A DNA stretch of 46,595 nt, from assembly GCA_903854475.1 (NCBI GenBank), contig CAINWP010000198.1, positions 1 through 46,595 of the forward strand. Direction: 5' to 3'. The DNA comes from an uncultured Verrucomicrobiota bacterium. GTDB lineage: Bacteria; Verrucomicrobiota; Verrucomicrobiia; Limisphaerales; UBA9464. A program made the translations under genes and the position numbers. The notes under the pieces were generated by a model. It had not been told where the DNA came from. It was given only the letters and a program-made list of their open reading frames with translations, and searched no databases. Below, in pieces: positions 17,018-26,418 of this stretch. Each line of letters starts with the position of its first letter. Position 1 is the stretch's first letter.

Positions 17018-18523
17018 TTAAGGGGTCTCCCGGATCAATGCTCTCAATTCGATGCCCCTGCCATTGGCCGGGTTGAAGCCCCACACACGGATTATTCGCA
17101 GCTCAGGAAATCGTGCGCTCAGGTGACTGAAGGACTCTCCGTCGGGCAGAACACAAAGTCGGGATCCGGGTCGGGCCAGAAATCCCCGCGCGGCCGCCTC
17201 GTCTTTCAGGTGCTGGATCCAAGGACCACCCTTGGGCCGCAGGTACCAGTAAAGGCTGGGTTCCTCGAATTCGAGGGTTGCCAGTTCGGTCTTGGGGTTG
17301 ATCCAGCGCCGGCATTCTTCGGCGAGGCGAGGCACCGGCAGCAGGCGGGCAAACAGGCCCAGGCCCGGCAAGGCTATTAGCAGCAGTATAGCCAAGGTCC
17401 CGATTGTCAGTCTCCCAAATAGTCGCCAGGCCGGTGGACCGCTCGCAATAGCCTTGCCCAACCAGAGTGCGATGAGAGGGAACGCCGGCAGGGTATAGTG
17501 CGGGAGCTTGGTCCGGATTAGGGAAAAGACCACAAACACTCCGGCGATGCCCGCCAAAAGGTATCGGTCGATGGGTGATGGGGGAGCGGAAGTTCGTGCG
17601 CGCCAGACCAACGTTATCAGCCACGGAGACCAGGGAAGAAATCCCACCAGCAACGTCAGTCCGTAGAAGGGCAAACTGCACAGATAGCCGAGCAATCCCG
17701 TTAGCCCATGACCTTCTAATACCCCGATAGACCGAGCCACGACGTGCTTGCCGATGCCCACCTGAAAATATTCGCCTCGAGTCGCCAACAGGGCTGGAAT
17801 GCCCCAAATGGCCACAAGCCCCAGGGTCAGCACTCCGCCAAACAACCAAAGTCTGGGCTGCCGCCAAGGACTGGCGGGATCGGATGGAGAGGACAGGCGT
17901 CCACACGCCAAGAGAATGGCCGGCAGGCCCGCTAGCCAAGCCACGGGCCCCTTGGCGAGAAATCCCAGGGCCAATGAAGTGAAGAAAACCCAAAACCATC
18001 CGGCAATGGCTTGCCCCCGCCCGCGGACCTGATGCAGTTCCCACCCGGACCAACTCGACAGGGTAAAGAAAAACACCATAGCCATGTCTGCGACGGCGAG
18101 GTGGGCATGAACAAAGGCTTGGGGGCAGGTGACCCAAAGAATGCCGGCCATCATTCCGGCACCGTCTCCGGCGAGGCGTCGTCCCCAGAGGGCGAGCAGA
18201 CCGGTGGTCAGTGTGGCGCAGAGAATTGAGGGCAGACGCACCGCTATTTCGGAGGCCCCAAAAAGGGAGATGCTCCCAGCCTGGAGCCAGTAAATCAGGG
18301 GTGGTTTGTCGAAGCGGTACTCGCCATTCAAATGGGGCACCACCCAGTTGCCGGTTTCGAGCATCTCCCGGGAGGCCTCAGCAAAACGAGGTTCATCCCG
18401 GTCCATCAGAGGCAACGACCAAGACCCGGCGCCGAAACAGGCTAGGGCTACCGCGACCAGCACTACCCAACTCCAAGCGGGCAAGTGACGGAGTTTTCTC
18501 GGGGAGCTCTTTGAGCCTTCCAT
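17018..18523 (-). CDS. Glycosyltransferase family 39 (ArnT-like) membrane protein
   Basis: This is an integral membrane GT-C glycosyltransferase that would use a polyprenyl-phosphate-linked sugar donor. The family hallmark DRDEPRFAEASREM in the first periplasmic loop includes the Asp-Glu catalytic region, followed by FDKPPLIYWLQ. About ten to twelve hydrophobic segments follow, then a soluble C-terminal domain (from about residue 400). The spelling matches ArnT/PMT_2 proteins. Start ATG 18523 gives 501 residues; a TTG at 18541 is six codons upstream. Acceptor (lipid A, protein or exopolysaccharide) is unknown. The divergent neighbour across 173 bp is a PAP2 phosphatase, another lipid-phosphate enzyme, which may be related in function. 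Confidence 0.88.
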   Translation of the reverse strand: MEGSKSSPRKLRHLPAWSWVVLVAVALACFGAGSWSLPLMDRDEPRFAEASREMLETGNWVVPHLNGEYRFDKPPLIYWLQAGSISLFGASEIAVRLPSILCATLTTGLLALWGRRLAGDGAGMMAGILWVTCPQAFVHAHLAVADMAMVFFFTLSSWSGWELHQVRGRGQAIAGWFWVFFTSLALGFLAKGPVAWLAGLPAILLACGRLSSPSDPASPWRQPRLWLFGGVLTLGLVAIWGIPALLATRGEYFQVGIGKHVVARSIGVLEGHGLTGLLGYLCSLPFYGLTLLVGFLPWSPWLITLVWRARTSAPPSPIDRYLLAGIAGVFVVFSLIRTKLPHYTLPAFPLIALWLGKAIASGPPAWRLFGRLTIGTLAILLLIALPGLGLFARLLPVPRLAEECRRWINPKTELATLEFEEPSLYWYLRPKGGPWIQHLKDEAAARGFLARPGSRLCVLPDGESFSHLSARFPELRIIRVWGFNPANGRGIELRALIRETP

Positions 18524-18696
18524 GGGTTGCGAGGTTGGCAAATTTGAGGGTCAGCGGAAAGCCGAAGGGTGTTAGGAGTTGAGAACGGGCTGGCTGAGAG
18601 TTGATCCACTGCTTCAAGGGGTGGCGAGACGGGGTCGGTGGATATGTTTCAAGTTTGTTGCGTTCCAGTCCGAGGCATTTTTGTCAGTCTCTACTT

Positions 18697-19473
18697 GTGC
18701 ATTTAACGCACTCAGTAGATCCGCACCGCAGTGAATCGGCCAATTTCGTCGCAGGGGCCGACAGCGAGCACCTGCATCATGTTGGGTATTGGCTTGTTGG
18801 CTGGGCACTCATCGGTTTGCCGTTCCTGGGCCTGTTGTTTTGGACCGATGATTGGTTGCGCTCGCAACGGTTGGCCTTGAGCGGAAAGGGTTGGAGCCTC
18901 TTGGCGGCGACCATCAGCGGTTCGGCCAATGGGTTTTTTTTGATCCCCGCAGTTGTGGGGTTGGGTGTGTGGTTGAAACGTAGCTCGCAACGCAGGGCTG
19001 CTAGGGTCCTGGTGGCGATGTTGCTGGCCGGCATCGTGTCCGGCGCCGCAGGAACGGGACTGCGGTCTATCATTGGCAGGACCCGACCGGAGGTGTCGGT
19101 GGAGCAGGGGTGGTTCGGTCCGCGCAAAGATGGACGTTGGATTATCGGGCGCCATGCCTACGGATCGTTTCCCTCCGGGCACGCTTCCATAGCCGCAGGT
19201 TTTGGTTTCATGGCCTTTGTCTGGGGCGCTCGGGCTGGAGGGCTGGGCTTAGCCTTCGCACTCGCCGTGGCTTGGTCCCGGTTCCATCTGGGCGCCCATC
19301 GGGCTTCAGACGTATGGGCTGGCCTGCTAGTTGGAGCACTGACCGTATCCCTTTTATGGCCATCGTGCTGGGCTTGGGTCCATCGGGGGAAGCGCCCCAG
19401 TTGGTGGCCCTGGAGTGGGTGGATGATGGAAGAAGTCTCTCACAACACCCCGGTCGATTCTCGACAGGGCTGA
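18697..19473 (+). CDS. PAP2-family membrane phosphatase
   Basis: This is a membrane phosphatase of the type-2 phosphatidic acid phosphatase family, acting on lipid phosphates such as undecaprenyl diphosphate, phosphatidic acid or lipid A phosphate. The three active-site motifs are present: a basic region with GRTRPEV, YGSFPSGHASIAAGF (the acid/base His) and SRFHLGAHRASDV (the nucleophilic His). Five or six hydrophobic segments fit the fold. The start is uncertain. The frame is open from TTG 18601, but the first 32 residues look non-native, so I use GTG 18697 (258 residues). The divergent GT39 gene upstream suggests a possible shared role in envelope lipid-linked sugar metabolism. Confidence 0.85.
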   Translation: MHLTHSVDPHRSESANFVAGADSEHLHHVGYWLVGWALIGLPFLGLLFWTDDWLRSQRLALSGKGWSLLAATISGSANGFFLIPAVVGLGVWLKRSSQRRAARVLVAMLLAGIVSGAAGTGLRSIIGRTRPEVSVEQGWFGPRKDGRWIIGRHAYGSFPSGHASIAAGFGFMAFVWGARAGGLGLAFALAVAWSRFHLGAHRASDVWAGLLVGALTVSLLWPSCWAWVHRGKRPSWWPWSGWMMEEVSHNTPVDSRQG

Positions 19474-19674
19474 GTCGACGCCCGTGGGGCTCAGGCTGAT
19501 GTCACTGTCTCTGGATGGATTCCAATTCATGGCCTGACTGTATGAGACCCCGGGTTTCCTTCGTGATTGGCAGACAAGATCTAAAGTTTGTCGCAGCAAT
19601 GGGCGATACCCAAGAATAGTCGGATCCGAGGGCTCCTTGTTGTGGGCGACTCGCTATCAGGGCTTGTGCGCGCC

Positions 19675-21069
19675 ATGAAGATCCAAACCATTCATCATCG
19701 TATCCTAATACTGACTGTCTCCGCCGCAGTCGTACCCATTCTAATAGTCTCAGTTCGAGCGCTCTTGGGGGAGGGGATCGGCAAGTATTCCAGTTGGTGG
19801 ATTGCGGCCGTTGCTGTTGTTTCTTTGGCCGCCTTGGGTTCCCTGACCCGAACGGCCTTGGTCGAGTTTGAGAAAGAACCTGCCCAAGAGTTTGAAAGCA
19901 CCCAAGGCCAGGCGTTGGAGGAGGCCTTTCGAGCTGTGGCGACTGCTGAGAAGAGGTCCAAGGATCTCGAGGCTCAGAACGAACGTCTTCAGGATCGAGG
20001 TGTTTCTCTTCAGGGAACGATCCGCGATCTGGAGCAGCAGGTGATCGATAAAAGCGACCCAAAACCGCAGGGGATTCTCGATGGATTACGGTCGATGATC
20101 GACAAGGCGGGTGAGAGGGTGACCACCACACTCACCGGGGGAGCTCAATTGGAAGTCGGTTTGGCACTATCTAGGGAAGAAATCGATGGGGTGCAGTCGA
20201 TGCTCGATTCTTTGGGACGCAAATTAGCCCGTCCTCAGGTTGAAGAAATGATGGAGGCCCAAACGGGCGACAATTCTACCCGAATGCTGTTGGTTGAGGA
20301 TGATCAGACCAGCCGTCGTCTCATACGGGCCCTGCTGCCTAGAGAACTTAAGGTGTCAATCACCGAGGCCGAAGACGGTCAGGTGGCGTTGAACCTGATG
20401 GAGAAGCCCCCGTACCCAGACATCATTGTCTGCGACGTGTTGATGCCTAACATGGATGGTTTGGAGTTCGTGGCCCGCCTGCGCGACCTTCCGCGCTTTT
20501 CCAATATTCCGGTGGTCATGATCTCGGCCAATGCGTTCAAGGACAACGTCACCAAGGCGGCTACGCTCAAGGTTAGTCGGTTCCTCCGCAAACCCTTGGA
20601 GCGGAAAGACCTGGCCGACGCCATCGAGGCCGCCCTGAAGGAGGTCAGTAGCAAGGAGTCGGCCCTCTTCAAGGCTCAGCAGCGCCTGTGCCTCGATGAC
20701 AAGGCCTACTTCGAGTTGTCGACGGGCTTTTCGCGTGCCATCAGCGAGTCCATCACCTTCGTGCGTTCTTCGATTAGCCGGGATCGATGGCAGGCTGCGA
20801 CTTTACGTATCAACGCACTAAGTGGATCCATCCAGATGGTGGGCGACGAGCGTCTCTCGGTGGTCATTACGCGGCTTGAAGCTCAGCTGAGGCGGGCTGA
20901 CATCACCGGCGTTACAATTGAACTCGAGATGCTCGAGCAGGAAAACGAGCGCTTCATGCGTACCTTGGTCCACGCTTTCAATGGGGAAAAAGAAGGTTTC
21001 ACTGCTAGGGACGACAAGTATTCTTTCAAGAAGGAAAAGGCTGTCGTTGTTGTTCAAACTCCGAACTGA
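19675..21069 (+). CDS. Membrane-anchored response regulator with C-terminal Hpt-like domain lacking its histidine
   Basis: The 464-residue protein from ATG 19675 has two N-terminal membrane helices (about residues 6-30 and 41-58) and a coiled-coil stretch (about 75-125). A complete receiver domain follows (about 203-325): acidic pair in LLVEDDQTS, phospho-acceptor Asp254 in CDVLMPNMDG, Ser in MISAN and Lys in FLRKP. The C-terminal part (about 345-455) reads as a histidine phosphotransfer domain, but the signature that should be A-H-T-L-K-G-S is RINALSGS, with Asn380 where the phosphorylated His belongs. Phosphorelay through this domain is thus unlikely. No histidine kinase is encoded next to it. 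The frame is open from 19588, but 19675 enters the first helix directly. Confidence 0.8.
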   Translation: MKIQTIHHRILILTVSAAVVPILIVSVRALLGEGIGKYSSWWIAAVAVVSLAALGSLTRTALVEFEKEPAQEFESTQGQALEEAFRAVATAEKRSKDLEAQNERLQDRGVSLQGTIRDLEQQVIDKSDPKPQGILDGLRSMIDKAGERVTTTLTGGAQLEVGLALSREEIDGVQSMLDSLGRKLARPQVEEMMEAQTGDNSTRMLLVEDDQTSRRLIRALLPRELKVSITEAEDGQVALNLMEKPPYPDIIVCDVLMPNMDGLEFVARLRDLPRFSNIPVVMISANAFKDNVTKAATLKVSRFLRKPLERKDLADAIEAALKEVSSKESALFKAQQRLCLDDKAYFELSTGFSRAISESITFVRSSISRDRWQAATLRINALSGSIQMVGDERLSVVITRLEAQLRRADITGVTIELEMLEQENERFMRTLVHAFNGEKEGFTARDDKYSFKKEKAVVVVQTPN

Positions 21070-21170
21070 TTCCCGTTGAGTGCAAGTCTTTGGGCTCCGA
21101 TACCGCAGGGATCAGTTCTGGGAGTGGCTCTCCCGGCGGGTGGGTCCGTTGTCGGTCAGGCATTCACCTC

Positions 21171-21188
21171 GTGGAATTGAAATTCCAC
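21171..21188. promoter_or_regulatory. Perfect 18-bp palindrome upstream of the dinG-like gene, possible operator
   Basis: gtggaatt (21171-21178) and aattccac (21181-21188) are exact inverted repeats with a 2-base spacer, 110 bp before the helicase start. The spacing and symmetry suit a dimeric regulator. It does not match any LexA box that I can state with confidence, so the regulator is unknown. Confidence 0.4.
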
Positions 21189-21298
21189 ATGCTGTGTGCT
21201 TTAATTCATCAGTAGAGCCATCAGTCTGAGCGAAAGCCGAAATAGCCGCTGTGCAAAGCCTTCTTCCTCAAACGCAGCACTGGCCGTAGTCTCCGTGA

Positions 21299-23467
21299 GT
21301 GATTTCGTTGGCCGATACCTCCGCGGGACAGCAGCCCACCGATTGGGTGCAGCCTGTTCGGGAGATCTTTTCCCCAAGCGGACTGCTTTCCCGGGCCAGC
21401 AACTTTGAGTACCGTCCTGAGCAACAGCAGATGGCTACGGCCGTAGCCTCGGCACTTCAGGATCGGCGTAATTTGCTCGTAGAAGCCGGGACCGGTGTCG
21501 GCAAAAGTTTTGCGTACCTGATTCCTGCTATTCTTTTTGCCGTTGGGCGCAAGAAGAAGGCGGTGATCTCGACCCACACGATCAATTTGCAGGAGCAGTT
21601 GGTGGAAAAGGACCTGCCTGTTCTGAAGCAGGTGCTCCCGGTAGACTTCAGTTTTGCGATGCTGAAGGGGCGCTCGAATTACCTGTGCACCCGTCGCCTT
21701 CGCAAGGCCATGCAGCAATGTGATTCGCTCTTCACCTCTCCGGAAGCGGCGGAGTTGCGTCGGATCGAGGAGTGGAGTCGCAACACCCAGGATGGTTCGC
21801 TGAGTGATTTCTCGATCGAACCCGATCCCAAGGTCTGGGAGCACGTCTGCTCTGAGCGCGGGTTGTGCACTCCCAAAAAATGTGGTTTCCAGAGTGATCA
21901 GGCCAAGCTGGGTCCCGTTTGTTTCTTCCAGCGCGCCCGCCAGAAGATTCTCGGGGCCGATGTGTTGGTGCTCAACCACACCCTGTTTTTTACATTGCTC
22001 AACGGAGTCGAGGCCGACCCTGAGGGCGGGATCCTCTTTAAGAACGACTTCGTGATCTTCGACGAGGCTCACACGGTCGAATCGGTCGCAGCGCGGCATA
22101 TCGGGGTCCGAGTGAGCAGTGGCCAGGTCCGCTATGCGCTCCAGCGTCTCTGGAACCCACGGACCGAGAAGGGGCTTTTGTCCACCTTGCGTTCGGCATC
22201 CAACGTTCGATTGGTGTCGGATGTGCTGAAGGAGACCGACGACTTCTTTGTGCGGGTGGAGGATTCCTGTCAGGAATTAGCCCGATCGGCCACCTCGTCG
22301 GAGACGGATCGGACGACGCCCACTGAACAGCCCTCCCGGGTTTGGAAAGAGTTGCGGATCCGCCGGCCGGACCTTGTCCAAGATAGCCTGACCCTGCCGC
22401 TGCAGCGCTTGCGCGAGCAAATCCACGAACTTATCCAGACCTCCGAAGACAAGGAGACCGGCGAGGAGTTAATGGAATGCAACCGTCGCTTGGCGGACCT
22501 CAAGGTGGCCGTCTCCACTTTTCTGAGTCAGACGGCCGAGGATCATGTCTATTGGGTGGAGCGTTCTGGAAAGACTCAGAAGAATCTTTCGTTGAATGCG
22601 GCTCCTGTCGAGGTGGCCGGCTTTTTGCGTCAGCGCCTCTTTGAATCGGGAACTTCCGTGATCCTGACGAGTGCGACCCTGGGGACAACAGGTCCTTCCA
22701 ATCTGGCGGCCGCCCCTTCGATTCCGGTCCCACGGTCTCCGATGTCTGCGGCCTACCCCATTGGTTCAGCGCTTCCCAGAGCGGGCTCGATTGCTGCGCT
22801 CCGCTATGTGGCCGGAAGGGTGGGGGGTGAAGAGGCTCAGGGACTTCAGGTGGGTTCCCCGTTTGATTATCCCCGGCAGATGACTCTTTTTGTTGCCGGC
22901 AAGATGCCTGATCCCCGAGATGCCGGTTACGAGGATGCGTTGGTTCATTGGATCGAGCACTTTATTACTCGGACCCATGGCAAGGCGTTCGTGTTGTTCA
23001 CGAGTCACCGATTGATGCTGCAGGTTGCGGGGCGGATGGAGTCGTTTTTTGGCCGACTCGGGGTCGAGTGTTACGTGCAGAATACGGGGATGCCTCGATC
23101 AACCATGTTGGAGAAATTCCGAGAAAACCGAGATTCGGTCCTCTTCGGCACCGACAGCTTTTGGCAGGGGGTGGACGTGCCGGGTGATGCCCTGAGCAAT
23201 GTCATTATCACCCGGTTGCCCTTTGCCGTGCCAGACCACCCGTTGGTGGAAGCCCGGATCGAGCAAATCGAAGCCGAGGGCGGCAACGCTTTCAGCGCCT
23301 TCAGCCTTCCGGAGGCCATTCTCAAGTTTCGGCAAGGTGTCGGACGGCTCATCCGAACCAAGACGGACACCGGAATTGTAGTGATTTTGGACAATCGCGT
23401 GCTGACCAAACGCTACGGCAAGGCGTTTCTGGAGTCTGTCCCCCCGTGCCCGATGGAGATTGTTTAA
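21299..23467 (+). CDS. DinG-family ATP-dependent DNA helicase (XPD-like)
   Basis: This is a superfamily-2 helicase of the iron-sulphur XPD/DinG group, acting in DNA repair or resolution of unusual structures. Motifs in order are YRPEQQQM (Q-type), Walker A EAGTGVGKS, STHTINLQEQL, and an Fe-S region with cysteines in NYLCTRRL, VCSERGLCTPKKC and PVCFFQ. Then come the DEAH box IFDEAHTVES, ILTSATLG, a C-terminal helicase half with LFTSHRLM, FWQGVDVPGDALSNVIITRLPF, and QGVGRLIRT. The length of 722 residues fits bacterial DinG without the extra exonuclease domain. The GTG start at 21299 is the first in frame. A palindrome at 21171-21188 lies upstream. Confidence 0.92.
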   Translation: MISLADTSAGQQPTDWVQPVREIFSPSGLLSRASNFEYRPEQQQMATAVASALQDRRNLLVEAGTGVGKSFAYLIPAILFAVGRKKKAVISTHTINLQEQLVEKDLPVLKQVLPVDFSFAMLKGRSNYLCTRRLRKAMQQCDSLFTSPEAAELRRIEEWSRNTQDGSLSDFSIEPDPKVWEHVCSERGLCTPKKCGFQSDQAKLGPVCFFQRARQKILGADVLVLNHTLFFTLLNGVEADPEGGILFKNDFVIFDEAHTVESVAARHIGVRVSSGQVRYALQRLWNPRTEKGLLSTLRSASNVRLVSDVLKETDDFFVRVEDSCQELARSATSSETDRTTPTEQPSRVWKELRIRRPDLVQDSLTLPLQRLREQIHELIQTSEDKETGEELMECNRRLADLKVAVSTFLSQTAEDHVYWVERSGKTQKNLSLNAAPVEVAGFLRQRLFESGTSVILTSATLGTTGPSNLAAAPSIPVPRSPMSAAYPIGSALPRAGSIAALRYVAGRVGGEEAQGLQVGSPFDYPRQMTLFVAGKMPDPRDAGYEDALVHWIEHFITRTHGKAFVLFTSHRLMLQVAGRMESFFGRLGVECYVQNTGMPRSTMLEKFRENRDSVLFGTDSFWQGVDVPGDALSNVIITRLPFAVPDHPLVEARIEQIEAEGGNAFSAFSLPEAILKFRQGVGRLIRTKTDTGIVVILDNRVLTKRYGKAFLESVPPCPMEIV

Positions 23468-23558
23468 CAGCTTTGCCCCGAATCCATTATTGGTTTCTTC
23501 CGGTGACTCCACGGTTCAATGCTTCCCTCGCGCCTCTCGGCTTCGGTAGGTTGGGGCC

Positions 23559-24443
23559 GTGCATTTCCGCAAGGTGACGTTGGTGGGCGTGGGCCTGCTG
23601 GGCGGTTCGCTCGGTATGGCGCTGCGGCGCCGTGGCCTGGCGGATGAGGTCCAGGGCTTCGTCCGGCGGGCTTCGTCGGTGGCCGAGTGCCTGGCTCTGG
23701 GCGTGGTGGACCGGTGTTCGCGCAATCTCGCCGAGGCCGTGGTGGACGCCGACCTAGTGGTCTTGTGTTCCCCGGTCGGGCAGATACCCGGGTTGTTCCG
23801 AGAGATGTCTCGGCACTTGTCACCCGATTGCCTCGTGACGGATGTGGGTAGCGTGAAATCCGACCTGGTGGCCGAAGTTGAGCCGTTGGCCCAGGGGGCT
23901 GGTGTTCGATTCGTCGGCAGTCATCCAATGGCCGGGGCCGAGAAGAGTGGGCCGGCTCATGCCCGGGCTGACCTCTTCGATGGAGCGGTCTGCGTAGTGA
24001 CGCCTACGTCGGCGAGCGATCCCTCCGCCGTGCTCGCCATCCGCTCCTTGTGGGAGGCGGTGGGCTCGCGGGTGCTACAAATGAATCCGGTTCTCCACGA
24101 CGATTTAGTGGCCCGCTCGAGTCACCTGCCGCATGTCGTGGCCGCTGAGTTGGCCAACTACGTCCTGAGCCCGGTTCATCCGAAGGAACAATCCGATCTC
24201 TGCGCGGGTGGATTTCGCGACACGACCCGCATTGCCTCTGGTTCCCCGGAAATGTGGAAAGACATTGCCTTGGCCAACCGGCGTCACCTCTCCCGGGTGC
24301 TAGGAGTCTTCATCGAAGATTTGTCTGAATTCCGACTGGCTCTGGACGCGGGCGATGAGAAATCCATCGAAGATTTCTTCCGTCAGGCCAAATCTAGAAG
24401 AGATCTCCGCTTTCCTGATCCCGAGCCTAAGAAAACCGCCTGA
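23559..24443 (+). CDS. tyrA: Prephenate dehydrogenase
   Basis: TyrA converts prephenate to 4-hydroxyphenylpyruvate on the tyrosine branch. The NAD-binding fingerprint GVGLLGGSLGMALRRRG is at residues about 10-26. The active-site histidine region GSHPMAGAEKSG and the substrate-binding stretch HDDLVARSSHLPHVVA with GFRDTTRIASGSPEMW identify the family. No chorismate mutase or ACT domain is attached, so this is the monofunctional 294-residue form (GTG start at 23559). Arogenate dehydrogenase is an alternative substrate assignment. The next gene, aroA, starts 4 bp after this stop codon, so the two are very probably co-translated. Confidence 0.93.
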   Translation: MHFRKVTLVGVGLLGGSLGMALRRRGLADEVQGFVRRASSVAECLALGVVDRCSRNLAEAVVDADLVVLCSPVGQIPGLFREMSRHLSPDCLVTDVGSVKSDLVAEVEPLAQGAGVRFVGSHPMAGAEKSGPAHARADLFDGAVCVVTPTSASDPSAVLAIRSLWEAVGSRVLQMNPVLHDDLVARSSHLPHVVAAELANYVLSPVHPKEQSDLCAGGFRDTTRIASGSPEMWKDIALANRRHLSRVLGVFIEDLSEFRLALDAGDEKSIEDFFRQAKSRRDLRFPDPEPKKTA

Positions 24444-24447
24444 GCCG

Positions 24448-25716
24448 ATGCCGCTGCCTGACCTCATTGAGATCATTCCTCCGCCCTCTCCCGCCTTCGT
24501 GTCCATCACGGTGCCGGGATCCAAGAGCATCACTAATCGTGCCCTCATCTTGGCGGCCTTGTCGTCCGGTACGGTCACGCTGACCGGGGCACTGTGGAGC
24601 GAAGACACTCAAGTCATGACCGAGTGCCTGCGTCAATTGGGGTTTGCCGTGGGTGTGGCCCAAGACTTGGCCGAGGAGGCCAACCGCGTCATTCAGGTGG
24701 AAGGGTTGGGGGGGCGGATTCCTAGGGCCGGCACGGAGTCTTCACCCTTGGAATTGTATGTGGGAAATGCCGGGACGGCGGCCCGCTTTCTGGCGGCCAT
24801 GGTGTGCTTGGGAGAGGGGTGCTACCGGTTGTCAGGTGTGCCACGAATGCATGAGCGCCCCCAGGCCGCTTTGCTTCAGGCCCTCCGCTCGTTGGGATAT
24901 CGGGTGGACGCACCTAGAGACCGTTTGCCTGCTGTGATCCACGGAACCGGTCCTCGGACTGGGGCATGCCGGGTCAGCGTGGCGGAGAGTTCGCAATTTG
25001 CTTCGGCCCTCCTGCTTCCGGGGAAGGTGGCGGGTTGGGAAGTGCAAATCGCCGATGCCAATCCGGATGAGTTGCCGTATGTCGAGATGACCCGTCGACT
25101 GGTCGAGTCCTTCCCGCACTCCGGTGGCAATTTCCAGGTGGAGCCCGACGCCTCTAGCGGCAGTTACTTCTGGGGTGCTGCCCGCCTGATGGGCAAAAAC
25201 CGGGTCGAAGTGGCCCGTTGGCCCAGTTCGGGATGGCAAGTCGATGCGCGGTATCCGGACTTCCTTGATCTTCCGGGGGAGGTCTCGCGCGAGAGCGACC
25301 TGGGAGACAGCATCATGACGGCCATCACGCTGGCTTCTTTGGAAAACCATCCGGTCCGCTTCGTCGACTTGGGACGTTTGCGCCTGCAGGAATGCGAGCG
25401 GGTCCAGGCGCTGCGCACCGAATTGACCAAGTGCGGTGCCAGCGTGACCGAGTCCGGTGATAGCCTGCTCATCCGTCCCTCGATCTTGCACGGGGCTGAG
25501 ATCGAAACCTACGACGACCACCGCATGGCCATGTGCTTCGCTATGCTGGGGTTAAGGATTCCTGGTATGCGATTGCGCAACCCTCGCTGCGTCCGCAAGA
25601 CCTTCCCCAATTTCTTCCGCAAACTGGCTGGGTCGCCCCCCTTTGGTCTTGGGGCGATCATTCTCGATGCCACCACCGGTCGAGTGCTTCCACTGAACGA
25701 ACTCAACGCTGAATGA
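24448..25716 (+). CDS. aroA: 3-phosphoshikimate 1-carboxyvinyltransferase (EPSP synthase)
   Basis: AroA joins shikimate 3-phosphate and phosphoenolpyruvate on the way to chorismate, upstream of the neighbouring tyrA in the same pathway. Signatures are VPGSKSITNRALILAAL, GNAGTAARFLAAM, SSQFASALLL, GDSIMTAITLAS with the catalytic Asp, and YDDHRMAMCFAML. Start ATG 24448 gives 422 residues, the normal length. An upstream in-frame start at 24355 would overlap tyrA by 89 bp and is rejected. Its stop overlaps the cmk start (ATGA at 25713-25716), the usual tyrA-aroA-cmk arrangement of several phyla. Confidence 0.95.
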   Translation: MPLPDLIEIIPPPSPAFVSITVPGSKSITNRALILAALSSGTVTLTGALWSEDTQVMTECLRQLGFAVGVAQDLAEEANRVIQVEGLGGRIPRAGTESSPLELYVGNAGTAARFLAAMVCLGEGCYRLSGVPRMHERPQAALLQALRSLGYRVDAPRDRLPAVIHGTGPRTGACRVSVAESSQFASALLLPGKVAGWEVQIADANPDELPYVEMTRRLVESFPHSGGNFQVEPDASSGSYFWGAARLMGKNRVEVARWPSSGWQVDARYPDFLDLPGEVSRESDLGDSIMTAITLASLENHPVRFVDLGRLRLQECERVQALRTELTKCGASVTESGDSLLIRPSILHGAEIETYDDHRMAMCFAMLGLRIPGMRLRNPRCVRKTFPNFFRKLAGSPPFGLGAIILDATTGRVLPLNELNAE

Positions 25717-26414
25717 AGACCAAGACACTCAAGCTCCCTCAAGTCATTGCGGTCGACGGTCCCAGCGCGTCGGGCAAGGGGACCTTGTCCCGTCGGATGG
25801 CCCGCGAATTGGCCTATATCTATGTCGATTCGGGAGCCATGTACCGGACCCTGGCCTGGTATTGCCTGCAGCGGCAAATCCGACTCGAAAAGCCCATGAC
25901 CGACGCCGATGAAAAGGCCGTCATTCGCCAGCTTCGCAGCTGGAAATGGGAGCTCCGAGTGATCGACGGTCAGGCATGGATCCACGTCGATGGATATTTT
26001 CCGGCGAAGGAGATTCGTACCGATGTCGTCGAGAAGGCAGTTCCGGTCGTCGCACAAATCGGCAAGGTTCGGGACTGGATGGTCGCCCGACAGCGGGACT
26101 GTTCTGCCCTCGGGCCGCTGGTCATGGAGGGACGCGATATCGGCACCGAAGTGTTCCCATTGGCCCCGGTGAAATTCTTTCTCGAAGCCGATGCCGAAGA
26201 GCGTCAGCGCCGGATTACCGATCGCGGGGGATCCACTGATGGAGCCTGGCGGGACAGCATGGATATTCACCGCAAGAAAGGGGCACTGATTCCGGCCCTC
26301 GATTCTGTCCGCATCAACAACACCGGACAAACCCCGGACGAGACCTTTGCCGTGCTGATGGGCCATGTCCTTGAGCGCCTCGGGTCCCGTCTGGAGAATC
26401 CGAAGCAGGGATGA
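25713..26414 (+). CDS. cmk: Cytidylate kinase
   Basis: Cmk phosphorylates CMP and dCMP for nucleotide and phospholipid precursor supply. The P-loop VDGPSASGKGTLSRRMA, the CMP-binding DSGAMYRTLAWYCL, GRDIGTEVFP and the arginine-rich lid (EERQRRITDRG) are all visible. The 233 residues match the family. The start codon overlaps the aroA stop, indicating coupling. In many genomes cmk is followed by plsC or rpsA; here a TIGR03790 gene follows instead, starting 4 bp after the stop. Confidence 0.94.
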   Translation: MKTKTLKLPQVIAVDGPSASGKGTLSRRMARELAYIYVDSGAMYRTLAWYCLQRQIRLEKPMTDADEKAVIRQLRSWKWELRVIDGQAWIHVDGYFPAKEIRTDVVEKAVPVVAQIGKVRDWMVARQRDCSALGPLVMEGRDIGTEVFPLAPVKFFLEADAEERQRRITDRGGSTDGAWRDSMDIHRKKGALIPALDSVRINNTGQTPDETFAVLMGHVLERLGSRLENPKQG

Positions 26415-26418
26415 GTTG

